A stretch of 22,758 bases of DNA from an uncultured Erysipelotrichaceae bacterium (GCA_902771745.1 CACXYG010000005.1:1-22758), one strand, 5' to 3'. Shown: positions 8,403 through 16,257, numbered from the stretch's first letter. Program-made: numbers and translations. The notes: generated by a model from the sequence alone, not told the origin.

Positions 8403-8466
8403 TGGAAACTAAAACTAAGTGTTGGGTTTCCATGATTATTGTAAGTGCTTCCACCTACAAAATCAA
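8403..8466 (-). promoter_or_regulatory. Promoter and cre-like operator of the symporter-galactosidase unit
   Basis: Reading leftward, TTGATT (8466-8461), a 17-nt spacer and TACAAT (8443-8438) form a good sigma-A promoter. TGGAAGCACTTACA (8453-8440) overlaps the spacer and -10, and matches 13 of 14 positions of the cre pattern TGNAARCGNWWWCA. Binding there would block RNA polymerase. Just downstream, TGGAAAC and GTTTCCA (8432-8426 and 8409-8403) form a 7-bp inverted repeat with a 16-nt spacer. It starts about at +1 and may be a second operator or a leader hairpin. The role of these sites is inferred. Confidence 0.6.
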
Positions 8467-8620
8467 TACTTTTTTCGTCTAAATATTAATATATACAATT
8501 TTAACCATTTTTTCTTATGTTTTTGTTCTCTGCATATACAAATTCATCAATCTGAAACAATTCCTATGACATTGAAAACCCTTACTCGTCAATTCTTCTT
8601 TCCAGCCATAATTCCATTAA

Positions 8621-8629
8621 TGGTATAAT
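8621..8629 (+). promoter_or_regulatory. Extended -10 promoter of mnmE (leaderless)
   Basis: TGGTATAAT is a perfect extended -10 element (TGn plus TATAAT at 8624-8629). No convincing -35 is present, as expected for extended -10 promoters. Only 6 nt separate it from the mnmE ATG at 8636, so transcription would start at or next to the A of the start codon. Confidence 0.6.
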
Positions 8630-8635
8630 GTTGAC

Positions 8636-9994
8636 ATGCTAGTTTTTGATACAATTTGCGCTTTAGCAACCCCACCTTATAAATCCGCCTTAGCGACCAT
8701 TCGACTCTCTGGAGAAAAAACTCTGGATATTCTTTCTCATATCATTGTGAAAGACGTTTCTCAAATCAAGCCAAACATGGCTTATTTTGTCAAACTCTAT
8801 CAGGATAAAAATCGTCCTGATGAAATGATTGATGAAGTGGTCTTGACCTTCTATAAAGGTCCAAAGTCCTATACCGGTTTTGATACTGTGGAATTCTCAA
8901 CCCATGGCAGCATGATCGTGGTTGAGGAAGTTTTAGATACCTTAGTGAAATATGGTGCCAGAAGAGCACAAAAGGGTGAATTTTCTGCTCAGGCCTACTT
9001 CAATGGCAAGATGGATTTATTAAAAGCCGAAGGTATCAATGATTTGATCAACGCCACTTCTAAAAGAGCCAAGACTTTAGCAACCAAAACCTTGAGTGGT
9101 GAAAACACCAAGTTTGCCATCTCCTTAAAGACCACCCTTTTAGATTACATGTCTCGTTTGGAGTACTTTGTAGAAAACCAGTATGATGATGAGCAGTTAG
9201 ATGATTATTCTGGTGAATTAAATCAAATCGGTACTTCTTTAAAAACCAACATCCTGGAAGTTGGTGAAATCATCGAAAAGACCAAGAAAGCAAACCGACA
9301 GTATCAAGGTTTTAATGTTGCGATTGTTGGTGAACCTAACGTTGGTAAATCCACTCTTTTAAATGCTTTATTGCAAGAAGACAAGGCCATCGTCTCACCC
9401 ATTCCGGGAACGACCAGAGATGTTGTTGAAGGAGAAAAAGAAATCAACGGATTGCTCTTCCGTTTTAAAGATACCGCTGGTTTAAGAAAGACGGATGATT
9501 ACGTTGAAAACCTCGGTATTGAACGCTCCTATAAGACCATGGAGAAAGCAGATTTGATCCTGCTTGCCTCTGATTGTGGTTTCAACGATATCGACGCCAA
9601 CAAAGAAGTTCAAAACATCATCAAGAACAAACCCGTCATCAAGATCGCTACCAAAAGAGATATCAATACCTCTTCTGATTTAGCGGATATCTCCATCTGT
9701 TCAACCACCGATGCTCTTCATCCGCTCATCGACTTGATCATGAGCAAACTTGATTTGACCCAAAAAGAAGAATCCAGCTTCTTAGGTAAGAGAGAAGAAG
9801 AATACTTAGAAAGAATTCATAGCCAGATGAAACAGGCTTATGATGCGATTTATGATACCTATCAAATCGATATTGTCTCTGACACACTGAGAACCGCTAT
9901 CAACTCCATCAATGATTTAATGGGTAAATGTGAAGGTCAGACGATGGAAGATATTTATCAGACCCTCTTTTCTAAGTTCTGTTTAGGTAAGTAA
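8636..9994 (+). CDS. mnmE: tRNA modification GTPase MnmE
   Basis: This 452-residue protein works with MnmG to modify the wobble uridine (cmnm5U/nm5U) of several tRNAs. The N-terminal folate-binding domain (~1-120) starts with the family pattern FDTICALATPP. A helical domain follows, then an inserted G domain: G1 GEPNVGKS (232-239), G2 PGTTRD (257-262), G3 DTAG (279-282). The G4 motif reads TKRD (339-342) where NKxD is usual. The C-terminus has the expected conserved cysteine, CLGK (449-452). The N-terminus fixes the start at 8636. No Shine-Dalgarno lies upstream, and an in-frame TAA at 8618 excludes a longer start. It is the first gene of the mnmE-tatD-rnmV-rsmA operon, and mnmG is not in the window. 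Confidence 0.96.
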   Translation: MLVFDTICALATPPYKSALATIRLSGEKTLDILSHIIVKDVSQIKPNMAYFVKLYQDKNRPDEMIDEVVLTFYKGPKSYTGFDTVEFSTHGSMIVVEEVLDTLVKYGARRAQKGEFSAQAYFNGKMDLLKAEGINDLINATSKRAKTLATKTLSGENTKFAISLKTTLLDYMSRLEYFVENQYDDEQLDDYSGELNQIGTSLKTNILEVGEIIEKTKKANRQYQGFNVAIVGEPNVGKSTLLNALLQEDKAIVSPIPGTTRDVVEGEKEINGLLFRFKDTAGLRKTDDYVENLGIERSYKTMEKADLILLASDCGFNDIDANKEVQNIIKNKPVIKIATKRDINTSSDLADISICSTTDALHPLIDLIMSKLDLTQKEESSFLGKREEEYLERIHSQMKQAYDAIYDTYQIDIVSDTLRTAINSINDLMGKCEGQTMEDIYQTLFSKFCLGK

Positions 9995-9995
9995 T

Positions 9996-10781
9996 ATGAG
10001 AATTATCGATACCCATTGTCATTATAACGACGATCAGATCTATCCTATTGTCGATGAAGTCATCACCAGAGCAAAAGCAGCTGGTGTTCAGGCGATATTC
10101 AATAACGGAGACTCTTTAGCATCCTTTACTCGTATTTTAGAGTTGCAGGAAAAATATCCGGATTTTTGTCATTCTGTCTTAGGTATTCATCCTGAGCATG
10201 CTGCTCATGACCAGGCTTATTTTGAAGAGAGTTACAGACAGATTAAGAATAATATAGATAAGATTTCCGCTATCGGTGAAATCGGTCTTGATTATCATTA
10301 TTCAAAAGACCCTGAATATGTTCAGGCCCAGAAATTCCGTTTCATCGAACAGGTTCGTCTAGCCAAAGAACTTCATTTACCTATCGTCGTTCATTCTCGT
10401 GACGCAGACTTTGATACGTTAGATATCATCCGTCAGGAATTGCCCGAGAAAGTCGATTTACATTGCTATTCTGGTAGTGTCGAAATCGCTCGTGAATATC
10501 TAAAACTCCCGATTGATTTCCGCATCGGTGTTGGTGGGGTGTGCACTTTTAAAAACGCCCGTGTCATCAAGGAAGTCATCCAGTATTGTTCAGAAAAGAT
10601 CATTCTTACGGAAACGGACGCTCCTTATCTTGCTCCAACTCCTCATCGTGGACAGATGAATGAATCTAGTTATATCCCTTTGATCATTGAAGCTATTGCC
10701 TCATTGAAGATGATGGATGTCGAAGAATTAGCTGAAAAGCTCTATCAGCAAGGATTGGATTTCTATGGATTATCCAAATAG
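9996..10781 (+). CDS. tatD: TatD family metal-dependent DNase
   Basis: This 261-residue cytosolic TIM-barrel hydrolase has all the metal ligands of the TatD family: DTHCH (His7, His9), GEIGLDY (Glu95), VVHSRDA (His133), LHCYSG (His156) and TETDAPYL (Asp208). Members have 3'-5' exonuclease or DNase activity linked to DNA repair and nucleic acid turnover. The start is 1 bp after the mnmE stop, with only a weak AGG upstream, so translation is probably coupled to mnmE. The 3' end overlaps rnmV by 17 bp. The tatD-rnmV-rsmA order is a conserved Firmicute arrangement. Confidence 0.94.
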   Translation: MRIIDTHCHYNDDQIYPIVDEVITRAKAAGVQAIFNNGDSLASFTRILELQEKYPDFCHSVLGIHPEHAAHDQAYFEESYRQIKNNIDKISAIGEIGLDYHYSKDPEYVQAQKFRFIEQVRLAKELHLPIVVHSRDADFDTLDIIRQELPEKVDLHCYSGSVEIAREYLKLPIDFRIGVGGVCTFKNARVIKEVIQYCSEKIILTETDAPYLAPTPHRGQMNESSYIPLIIEAIASLKMMDVEELAEKLYQQGLDFYGLSK

Positions 10782-11307
10782 AAAATATCTTTACGTCGTC
10801 GAAGGAAACAGCGACGAAGACCGTTTAAAGAAACTAGGAGTCAGCTATATCATCAAGACAGGTGGTAAATTCATCCGTCCTGAGATTCCTGCTTTTTTAG
10901 CTGAGGTCAGAAAAGTCAGAGATATCGTCTTGCTTTTTGATCCTGATGGACCTGGAAGACAGATCACCAGACTGATTCAGAATAAAGTAGAAGGCTGTAT
11001 TGTCTTAACCGCAGATAAAAAGAAAGCCATCTATCATAACAAAGTCGGTATCGCTGAGATGAAATTAGAAGATATCAAAGAATTGATTTCTTCTTATCTG
11101 GATCACGACAATCAGATCAAAGAAGAAAACCTTCTCACCCAAGAAGATTTCATCGACTTAGGTTTTGTCGGAGCTGGAGGAAAGAAGAAAAGAATGACAC
11201 TGATAGAAAAGTATCATATGCCCTTTACCTCAGGTAAAAATGTATTGGATGCTTTAAACATGTTAGGTCTCAATAAAGAAGAATTAGAAGAGGAACTATC
11301 TGAATGA
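10765..11307 (+). CDS. rnmV: Ribonuclease M5
   Basis: This 180-residue protein has an N-terminal TOPRIM domain: VVEGNSDEDRL (Glu13) and LLFDPDGPGRQI (Asp59, Asp61). A C-terminal half rich in charged helices follows. RNase M5 trims 5S rRNA precursor in low-GC Gram-positive bacteria, usually with ribosomal protein uL18 as partner. The VGIAEMKLEDI stretch corresponds to the G-V-E-H-A region of the family but is diverged. It starts within the tatD gene and ends in an ATGA overlap with rsmA. This position between tatD and rsmA supports the assignment over a primase-type TOPRIM. Confidence 0.92.
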   Translation: MDYPNRKYLYVVEGNSDEDRLKKLGVSYIIKTGGKFIRPEIPAFLAEVRKVRDIVLLFDPDGPGRQITRLIQNKVEGCIVLTADKKKAIYHNKVGIAEMKLEDIKELISSYLDHDNQIKEENLLTQEDFIDLGFVGAGGKKKRMTLIEKYHMPFTSGKNVLDALNMLGLNKEELEEELSE

Positions 11308-12116
11308 CAGAATTAAATAGAATTCAGACCCTATTAAAAGAATACGGTCTATACGCAAAGAAATCCTTCGGTCAGAACTTTTTGATCAATGAAGGTATCA
11401 TCAAAAGAATCGTCGACAAGATGGAAGTCGATACTTTTGACACCGTCATTGAAATCGGCCCTGGTCTTGCTTCTTTGACTCTGCCGATGAGTAAGAAGGC
11501 TAAGAAACTGATTGCCGTTGATGCCGATAGAGATATGGTCATGGTCTTAAATGACATCTTCAAGGATAGTGAGAACGTCACGATTGTCCAATCTGACTTC
11601 TTGCGCTTTGATCCAGATGAAGTCTCCCGTATGGAAAACCGTCTCTTGATTGGTAATCTTCCATATAACATCACTTCTGAATTGATGGAATATATGCTTC
11701 AGAAAGGCTTTAAGAGCGCTGGTATGATGGTTCAGAAGGAAGTTGCTGATAAGTTTACCTATGTCGCTGGAAAGAAGGATAACTCTCCTTTAGGCGCCTT
11801 TATCAAGATGACTGGTAAACTCACTTTGATCAGCGATGTGGATTCTTCTTCCTTTAATCCTGCACCAAAGGTTCAGTCCGCTTTTATCCGTATCGATCAG
11901 AAGAACAAGATCGATTTTGCCTTATATCCGATTGTCAAAGCCTTGTTCAAGGATCCAAACAAGACCATCGGTAACTGCTTGAAGCAATATCACACCTTTG
12001 ATAAGGCGATTGCTTACTTAAAAGAAAACGATGATGAAAGACTCTCTCTTCGTGCTCGTCAGTTAGAAGCAGAAGACCTTTATTCTCTTGCTCTCTTGAT
12101 TCAGGAACATAATTAA
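11304..12116 (+). CDS. rsmA: 16S rRNA (adenine1518-N6/adenine1519-N6)-dimethyltransferase
   Basis: This 270-residue protein is the KsgA/RsmA methyltransferase that dimethylates two adjacent adenosines in helix 45 of 16S rRNA late in 30S assembly. Visible motifs are KKSFGQNFLI (19-28, N-terminal substrate/SAM region), VIEIGPGLASLTLP (motif I, 48-61), AVDAD (71-75) and the catalytic IGNLPYNITS (116-125). The start overlaps the rnmV stop (ATGA) and is preceded by AGAGGAA, so it is translationally coupled. It is the last gene of the operon and is followed by a strong terminator. Confidence 0.96.
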   Translation: MTELNRIQTLLKEYGLYAKKSFGQNFLINEGIIKRIVDKMEVDTFDTVIEIGPGLASLTLPMSKKAKKLIAVDADRDMVMVLNDIFKDSENVTIVQSDFLRFDPDEVSRMENRLLIGNLPYNITSELMEYMLQKGFKSAGMMVQKEVADKFTYVAGKKDNSPLGAFIKMTGKLTLISDVDSSSFNPAPKVQSAFIRIDQKNKIDFALYPIVKALFKDPNKTIGNCLKQYHTFDKAIAYLKENDDERLSLRARQLEAEDLYSLALLIQEHN

Positions 12117-12136
12117 AGGGCTTTCAAAATTTCAAT

Positions 12137-12170
12137 AATTCCCATAATCTTCGGATTTATGGGAATTTTT
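12137..12170 (+). terminator. Terminator of mnmE-tatD-rnmV-rsmA operon
   Basis: The stem AATTCCCATAATC pairs with GATTTATGGGAATT, with one bulged T. It is closed by a C(UUCG)G tetraloop (12149-12154) and followed by five Ts. It lies 20 bp after the rsmA stop. Confidence 0.85.
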
Positions 12171-12193
12171 AATTCTATTTTTAAAATTAATGT

Positions 12194-12221
12194 TTGGCTT
12201 TTATTTAAATTGACTTAAAAT
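12194..12221 (+). promoter_or_regulatory. Probable promoter of the lipoprotein metalloprotease gene
   Basis: TTGGCT (12194-12199), a 16-nt spacer and TAAAAT (12216-12221) give a start near 12228, upstream of the GGAGG at 12239-12243. An alternative TTGACT at 12210 would place the start after the ribosome binding site, so it is less likely. Confidence 0.4.
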
Positions 12222-12251
12222 AGACTAACCATGATAGTGGAGGACAAGACA

Positions 12252-14540
12252 TTGAATAAAAAAACACTTTTTCCCATTTTGATATTGTCATCCTTTTTGG
12301 CCGGCTGTGGAATCAAAATAACCACCAATACCAACTCTACCTCTTCAAATACCCCAGTCACTTCTTCTACCACCTCTTCTAGTGCTGAAGAATCTAGTAG
12401 TGTTGAAGTCAAAAAGATTTTAAATATCACCAAGTTACCAGAGAAAACCGATTACTACGTTTACGATAGACTCGATTTCACCGGTTTAGAAGTCTCTGCT
12501 CAGACTTACACCAACAATCAATTGACAGAATCTCAAGTCATTACGGATTATTCTTTAACCTATGCGGATGGTTCTGCCGTTCAGGAAGGTGAAATGTTGA
12601 TGCAAGCCTATGATGAACTGGTCATCAACATCAGCAAAGAAGGTTATGAAGGTAACTACATCACCTTCTATGTCAGCGATGTCACTGGTTTTTCTGAAGG
12701 TTTGAAGATCACCTCTGCCGCCACTACCACAAACTATATCATCGGTGAAACTTTCTCTAGTGAAGGTTTAGCAGTTCAATACGGTTACACCTATCGTAAA
12801 GATAAAAGACAGACGTTCTCTGAGACGATTGAGGATTACACATTAAGCATGGTTGTCGATGGTAACACCATCAACCCGACAAACTACGTCTTTACCACTC
12901 AGGGTTCCTATACCATCAATATCTCCTATCAGGGAATCAAAGACTTACTTACCATCAGTTATCCCATCTCTGTTTTAAATCAGACCTCCTATAATTCCTT
13001 GATCAACTTAGACAAATACGAAGATAACACCATCTCCTTTAGCAAAGATACAAAGAAGATGACTGTCACCTTTACCAATAACAATGTCGAATTAGCCACT
13101 GGCGATAAAGGTTATTATGCTCCAGATGAAGTCGTCAACGAATACAACGTTGCTGACTACTCTGCCAGAAACGCAACTTATTGGAGATACACGCCAACTA
13201 CTGGTGAAGTTCCATTACTTGTTGTTCCAGTTAAAACTCCAGGTAGTCAATCCAAAGCGACTACTGAAAATTGGAATATGATTAACAAAGCCTTCTTCGG
13301 CAATTCTGCTGATTTAGAGTTTGAATCTCTTCACTCCTACTACTATCAGTCCTCCTATGGTCAATTAGACTTCAAAGGCGGTATGACTGGTTACTTTGAT
13401 CCTTCTACTGTCGATGCCACTTACGCGAATTTGACCGGCTATAACGCCACATCCGTCAACAACCTTCCTCAATTAGCCTTAGACTGGGCGGTAGAAACTT
13501 ATGGCATTGATCCTACCAAATACGATTCCAACCAGGATGGTTGTGTCGATGGTATCTGGTTAGTCTATCTTGAAAACGTCAATCAATATAATACGGATAC
13601 CTGGTGGGCTTATACCTCTACCACGACCAATGTTGGAACTGTTGCAGACCCGGTTGCCAATTGCTTTGCCTGGTGCTCTATTCAGTTCTTGAATGATACT
13701 TGTTTCTCCTATGATTCCAGCTATTATGCCAACCATGAATGTGACGCCCACGTCCTCATTCATGAAACCGGCCATATGTTAGGTATTGCCGACTACTATT
13801 CTTATAACAGCAGCAGTTATTATGACGCAGTCGGTAAGAAGGATATGATGTCGAACAACATTCATGATCATAACCCTTATACCAAGTTGTTCTATGGTTG
13901 GGTCACTCCTTATATCGTCTACGGTTCTTCGACCATCACCATCGAATCCTGTCAGTCTGAAAATGCGGTTATCGTCATTCCTTATGACAACAAATCCTAT
14001 TTAAAAGATGCCAATGGTAAGGTTTGCTTCAACGTCTATGACGAATACCTTGTCTTAGATTACTTCACACCAAATAATCTCAATGCTGCTGACTATGATT
14101 GCTATGGTATCAATCACTTAAAAGGCGAAGGTGGTAGACTCTACCATGTTGATGCCAGAATGGGTCGTTGGTTAGGTGGAACTTTCGATTTACCAGACGA
14201 TTCTGATACTCTGATGTCCTCTACCTTGGGAAGCTTATACATGGTTATCAGCAATACCGAAGGAGGCTCTCGTTGCGAATCGGTAGCGTATGGTTTGGAT
14301 GAGAGTGCTGACGCCTGGGATGAACTCCGTTGGATCTCTGCTGATGGTAATTATCTCAGTTCCAACAACACCGCTTCTGCTTCTTCTCTCTTTAAAGCTA
14401 ATAAGACTTTCTCAATCAATACCTTCAGCAGTCAATTTAACAAGACGACCGTCAAGAATGATGACAACACCACTTCAACCTACTATATGGATTGTTTAAA
14501 ACCATTCTCTACCTCGTTCAAAATCGATTCTATCGCTTAA
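12252..14540 (+). CDS. Surface lipoprotein, M6-type metalloprotease with Ig-like repeats
   Basis: This 762-residue exported protein has a lipoprotein signal peptide: MNKK, a hydrophobic core, then the lipobox LAGC with Cys19. A Ser/Thr-rich linker (~25-55) follows, then two bacterial Ig-like (Big_3-like) repeats. They begin near LPEKTDYYVYDRLDFTGLEV and at ~135-230 with GETFSSEGLAVQY. The catalytic part has DSNQDGCVDGIWLVY and HETGHMLGIAD (His504, Glu505, His508, with Asp514 or Gly511 in the HExxHxxG pattern). This is like immune inhibitor A (M6) metalloproteases. TTG at 12252 is the start, because GGAGG (12239-12243) is 8 nt before it. An in-frame ATG at 12231 would bury the ribosome site and spoil the signal peptide. 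It probably degrades host or dietary protein at the cell surface (inference). Confidence 0.88.
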   Translation: MNKKTLFPILILSSFLAGCGIKITTNTNSTSSNTPVTSSTTSSSAEESSSVEVKKILNITKLPEKTDYYVYDRLDFTGLEVSAQTYTNNQLTESQVITDYSLTYADGSAVQEGEMLMQAYDELVINISKEGYEGNYITFYVSDVTGFSEGLKITSAATTTNYIIGETFSSEGLAVQYGYTYRKDKRQTFSETIEDYTLSMVVDGNTINPTNYVFTTQGSYTINISYQGIKDLLTISYPISVLNQTSYNSLINLDKYEDNTISFSKDTKKMTVTFTNNNVELATGDKGYYAPDEVVNEYNVADYSARNATYWRYTPTTGEVPLLVVPVKTPGSQSKATTENWNMINKAFFGNSADLEFESLHSYYYQSSYGQLDFKGGMTGYFDPSTVDATYANLTGYNATSVNNLPQLALDWAVETYGIDPTKYDSNQDGCVDGIWLVYLENVNQYNTDTWWAYTSTTTNVGTVADPVANCFAWCSIQFLNDTCFSYDSSYYANHECDAHVLIHETGHMLGIADYYSYNSSSYYDAVGKKDMMSNNIHDHNPYTKLFYGWVTPYIVYGSSTITIESCQSENAVIVIPYDNKSYLKDANGKVCFNVYDEYLVLDYFTPNNLNAADYDCYGINHLKGEGGRLYHVDARMGRWLGGTFDLPDDSDTLMSSTLGSLYMVISNTEGGSRCESVAYGLDESADAWDELRWISADGNYLSSNNTASASSLFKANKTFSINTFSSQFNKTTVKNDDNTTSTYYMDCLKPFSTSFKIDSIA

Positions 14541-14572
14541 AGTTGTTTTTAGAAAAATTAGACATAATAAAA

Positions 14573-14613
14573 GGCTGTTAATCTACAAAATTTGTAGGAT
14601 AACAGCCGTTTTT
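14573..14613. terminator. Bidirectional terminator between the protease gene and lgt
   Basis: Outer stem GGCTGTTA/TAACAGCC (14573-14580, 14600-14607) and inner stem CTACAAA/TTTGTAG (14583-14589, 14591-14597) form a long hairpin. It has TTTTT on the right and, on the minus strand, TTTTATT on the left. It serves the convergent genes on both sides. Confidence 0.8.
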
Positions 14614-14615
14614 AA

Positions 14616-15419
14616 TTACTCTTGTGACTGGACTTTTTCGTTATAGGGAAGTTCGTAGTCTCTCATATGAGTCTTCTTGCTTCTGAGCAATAAGATGAGA
14701 TAGACAACACCACCGATAAACAAGGCGATAGCCCAGAACTGGGAAGGAGTGATACCAGGGATGAAGTTACCGCGATGATCATCTCTTAAGAATTCAATTA
14801 AGAATCTCCAGATACCATAACTGATCATATAAGTAGGCATGGTAAGCAAGGTTTCTTTTTTAAAAGCGATATAAATAAGGATAGCAGACAAGGTCAGTAA
14901 GAAGACCGCTTCGAATAATTGGGTTGGAACAACAACTCGACCTTCTGTAGTGCGGAAGACGACGCCAATCCAATAGAATGGGTTATCTTCAGTCAGGGTC
15001 ATACCATAACAACAACCATCCATGGTACAAGCGATTCTACCAATACCATGAGCAAAAGGAACACAACCGCCAGCAATCAAAGTGACTGGAGCAAGTGCGG
15101 TTGGATATTTCTTACGTAAGAATAAGAAGTATCCGGCAAAGAAGGTTCCAACACCACCGACAAGGCCACCAAAGAAAGTCATAGCCCAAGTCCATTCATA
15201 ATGGCTTGGATCTTCGATGAAGTCATAAAGGTTCTGGAACAAGATGGCGAAGACAACACCGATAGCTGCAGAAATAGTAAAGAGAATTTCAAAATCTGTA
15301 GCCATCCCTTTTTTCAAATTCTTCTTACGGAAGAAGAGGTCAAAGATAACTAAGGCAATCACGACACCAACAGCGACAATGATCGGATAAATATCGAATG
15401 TGAAATCAGCAGGTAGCAT
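14616..15419 (-). CDS. lgt: Prolipoprotein diacylglyceryl transferase-like protein
   Basis: This 267-residue membrane protein has about seven hydrophobic segments. Lgt moves diacylglycerol from phosphatidylglycerol to the lipobox cysteine of prolipoproteins. The Lgt signature region is recognisable: FAHGIGRIACTMDGCCYG (122-139), where the usual HxxGRxGNFxNGCCYG has GN replaced by AC. The FGG near 83-85, the PTQLFEA block and YGIWRFLIEFLRDD follow. The missing Asn of the GN pair makes it a diverged member, but the conserved His and Arg are kept. Its start overlaps the CPBP gene by 14 bp, so they are translationally coupled. The convergent neighbour is a lipoprotein that would be one of its substrates. 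Confidence 0.85.
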   Translation of the reverse strand: MLPADFTFDIYPIIVAVGVVIALVIFDLFFRKKNLKKGMATDFEILFTISAAIGVVFAILFQNLYDFIEDPSHYEWTWAMTFFGGLVGGVGTFFAGYFLFLRKKYPTALAPVTLIAGGCVPFAHGIGRIACTMDGCCYGMTLTEDNPFYWIGVVFRTTEGRVVVPTQLFEAVFLLTLSAILIYIAFKKETLLTMPTYMISYGIWRFLIEFLRDDHRGNFIPGITPSQFWAIALFIGGVVYLILLLRSKKTHMRDYELPYNEKVQSQE

Positions 15420-16170
15420 GTTCGTTTTTCCTCCGTGCTATGTAATATAAGATGCCGACATATCCTAAAACGAATATTCCGATACATAAAGAGGTGAGAA
15501 TATAAGGAGTATTCATTTCTAGTGAATAGAATAATGCATATAAATCCGTATTCAAGAAATTGAATATAAAATGTCCGATGATTGGAATAATTGGTGTCTG
15601 GAAGTATAAAGCGATAAAACCTAAGACCAAGCCAAGAACAACGGTGTACCCGATCTGAGTCAAGACGGATAATGGGTTGTTGCCATAGAAATTGACTACA
15701 TGCATCAAGCCAAAGGCCAAAGAGGAGAAGAGAATTAATAAAACGTCTTTATATTTTCCATCCTTGACGACATCCTGAAGAAAATAGAGGAAGAAGAAGC
15801 GAAAGAGCAGTTCTTCAATTGTCACACAACATAGCGTCATGCCTGCGTTGTTGATAAAAGCAGCAACATCTAAACTCTCCCTTATTGGAGCAGTAAACAC
15901 CCAACTGTAGATCAGATTAGACATTCCGCCAATAACCAAAGGTATGAGTAACAAGTAAGAAAGATGCTGACTATTTTTCTGCATCTCTAATTTTGCTTTC
16001 CTAGATTCATACACCAAAAGAGCAATCACCAAAAGATAAAGAACATACATCAACAAATTTACAACCCAGGTTACTGGAATCCAATCTTTTATAGGTAAAA
16101 GCTTCACTCCTAAATAGAGTGCAAACAGATACAAGAATGAATACAACTTGTTAGAAGTTTCTTTTGACAT
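15406..16170 (-). CDS. CPBP family intramembrane glutamic endopeptidase
   Basis: This 254-residue membrane protein has about seven or eight hydrophobic helices. The three CPBP (CAAX protease/Rce1-like, PF02517) motifs are present: EELLFR (119-124), FGLMH (153-157) and GHFIFN (199-204, His and Asn). The family contains intramembrane proteases and bacteriocin-immunity-type proteins, and the substrate here is unknown. There is no clear Shine-Dalgarno. A TAAACT -10-like box ends 6 nt before the ATG, with TTGTTA 17 nt further up, so the message may have almost no leader. It is coupled to lgt by a 14-bp overlap. Confidence 0.85.
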   Translation of the reverse strand: MSKETSNKLYSFLYLFALYLGVKLLPIKDWIPVTWVVNLLMYVLYLLVIALLVYESRKAKLEMQKNSQHLSYLLLIPLVIGGMSNLIYSWVFTAPIRESLDVAAFINNAGMTLCCVTIEELLFRFFFLYFLQDVVKDGKYKDVLLILFSSLAFGLMHVVNFYGNNPLSVLTQIGYTVVLGLVLGFIALYFQTPIIPIIGHFIFNFLNTDLYALFYSLEMNTPYILTSLCIGIFVLGYVGILYYIARRKNEHATC

Positions 16171-16204
16171 AACACAAGTTTAATATTTTCTTTTTTCTGT
16201 AACA

Positions 16205-16234
16205 AGAGAAAAGCCTCGGTATGAAAGCCGAGGC
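16205..16234 (-). terminator. Terminator of prs
   Basis: GCCTCGG (16213-16219) pairs with CCGAGGC (16228-16234) around an 8-nt loop. On the minus strand it is followed by TTTTCTCTT. It lies about 24 bp after the prs stop. Confidence 0.8.
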
Positions 16235-16257
16235 ATATGTTCTAGTTAGAGAAAGGA

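Noticed and set aside
8419..8628. 69-codon open frame between the symporter and mnmE
   Set aside because: It covers the symporter promoter and the mnmE -10, has no ribosome site and has an unnatural Phe/His/Cys-rich composition.
12111..12170. rsmA downstream hairpin as a riboswitch or attenuator
   Set aside because: A simple UUCG-capped stem followed by Ts is a plain intrinsic terminator.
12231..12251. ATG start for the lipoprotein gene
   Set aside because: It would place the GGAGG inside the gene and add charged residues before the signal peptide. TTG 12252 gives a classic lipoprotein leader.
15406..15419. CPBP/lgt overlap as a frameshift fusion
   Set aside because: Both genes are full length with their own start and stop. 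A 14-bp overlap is ordinary translational coupling.
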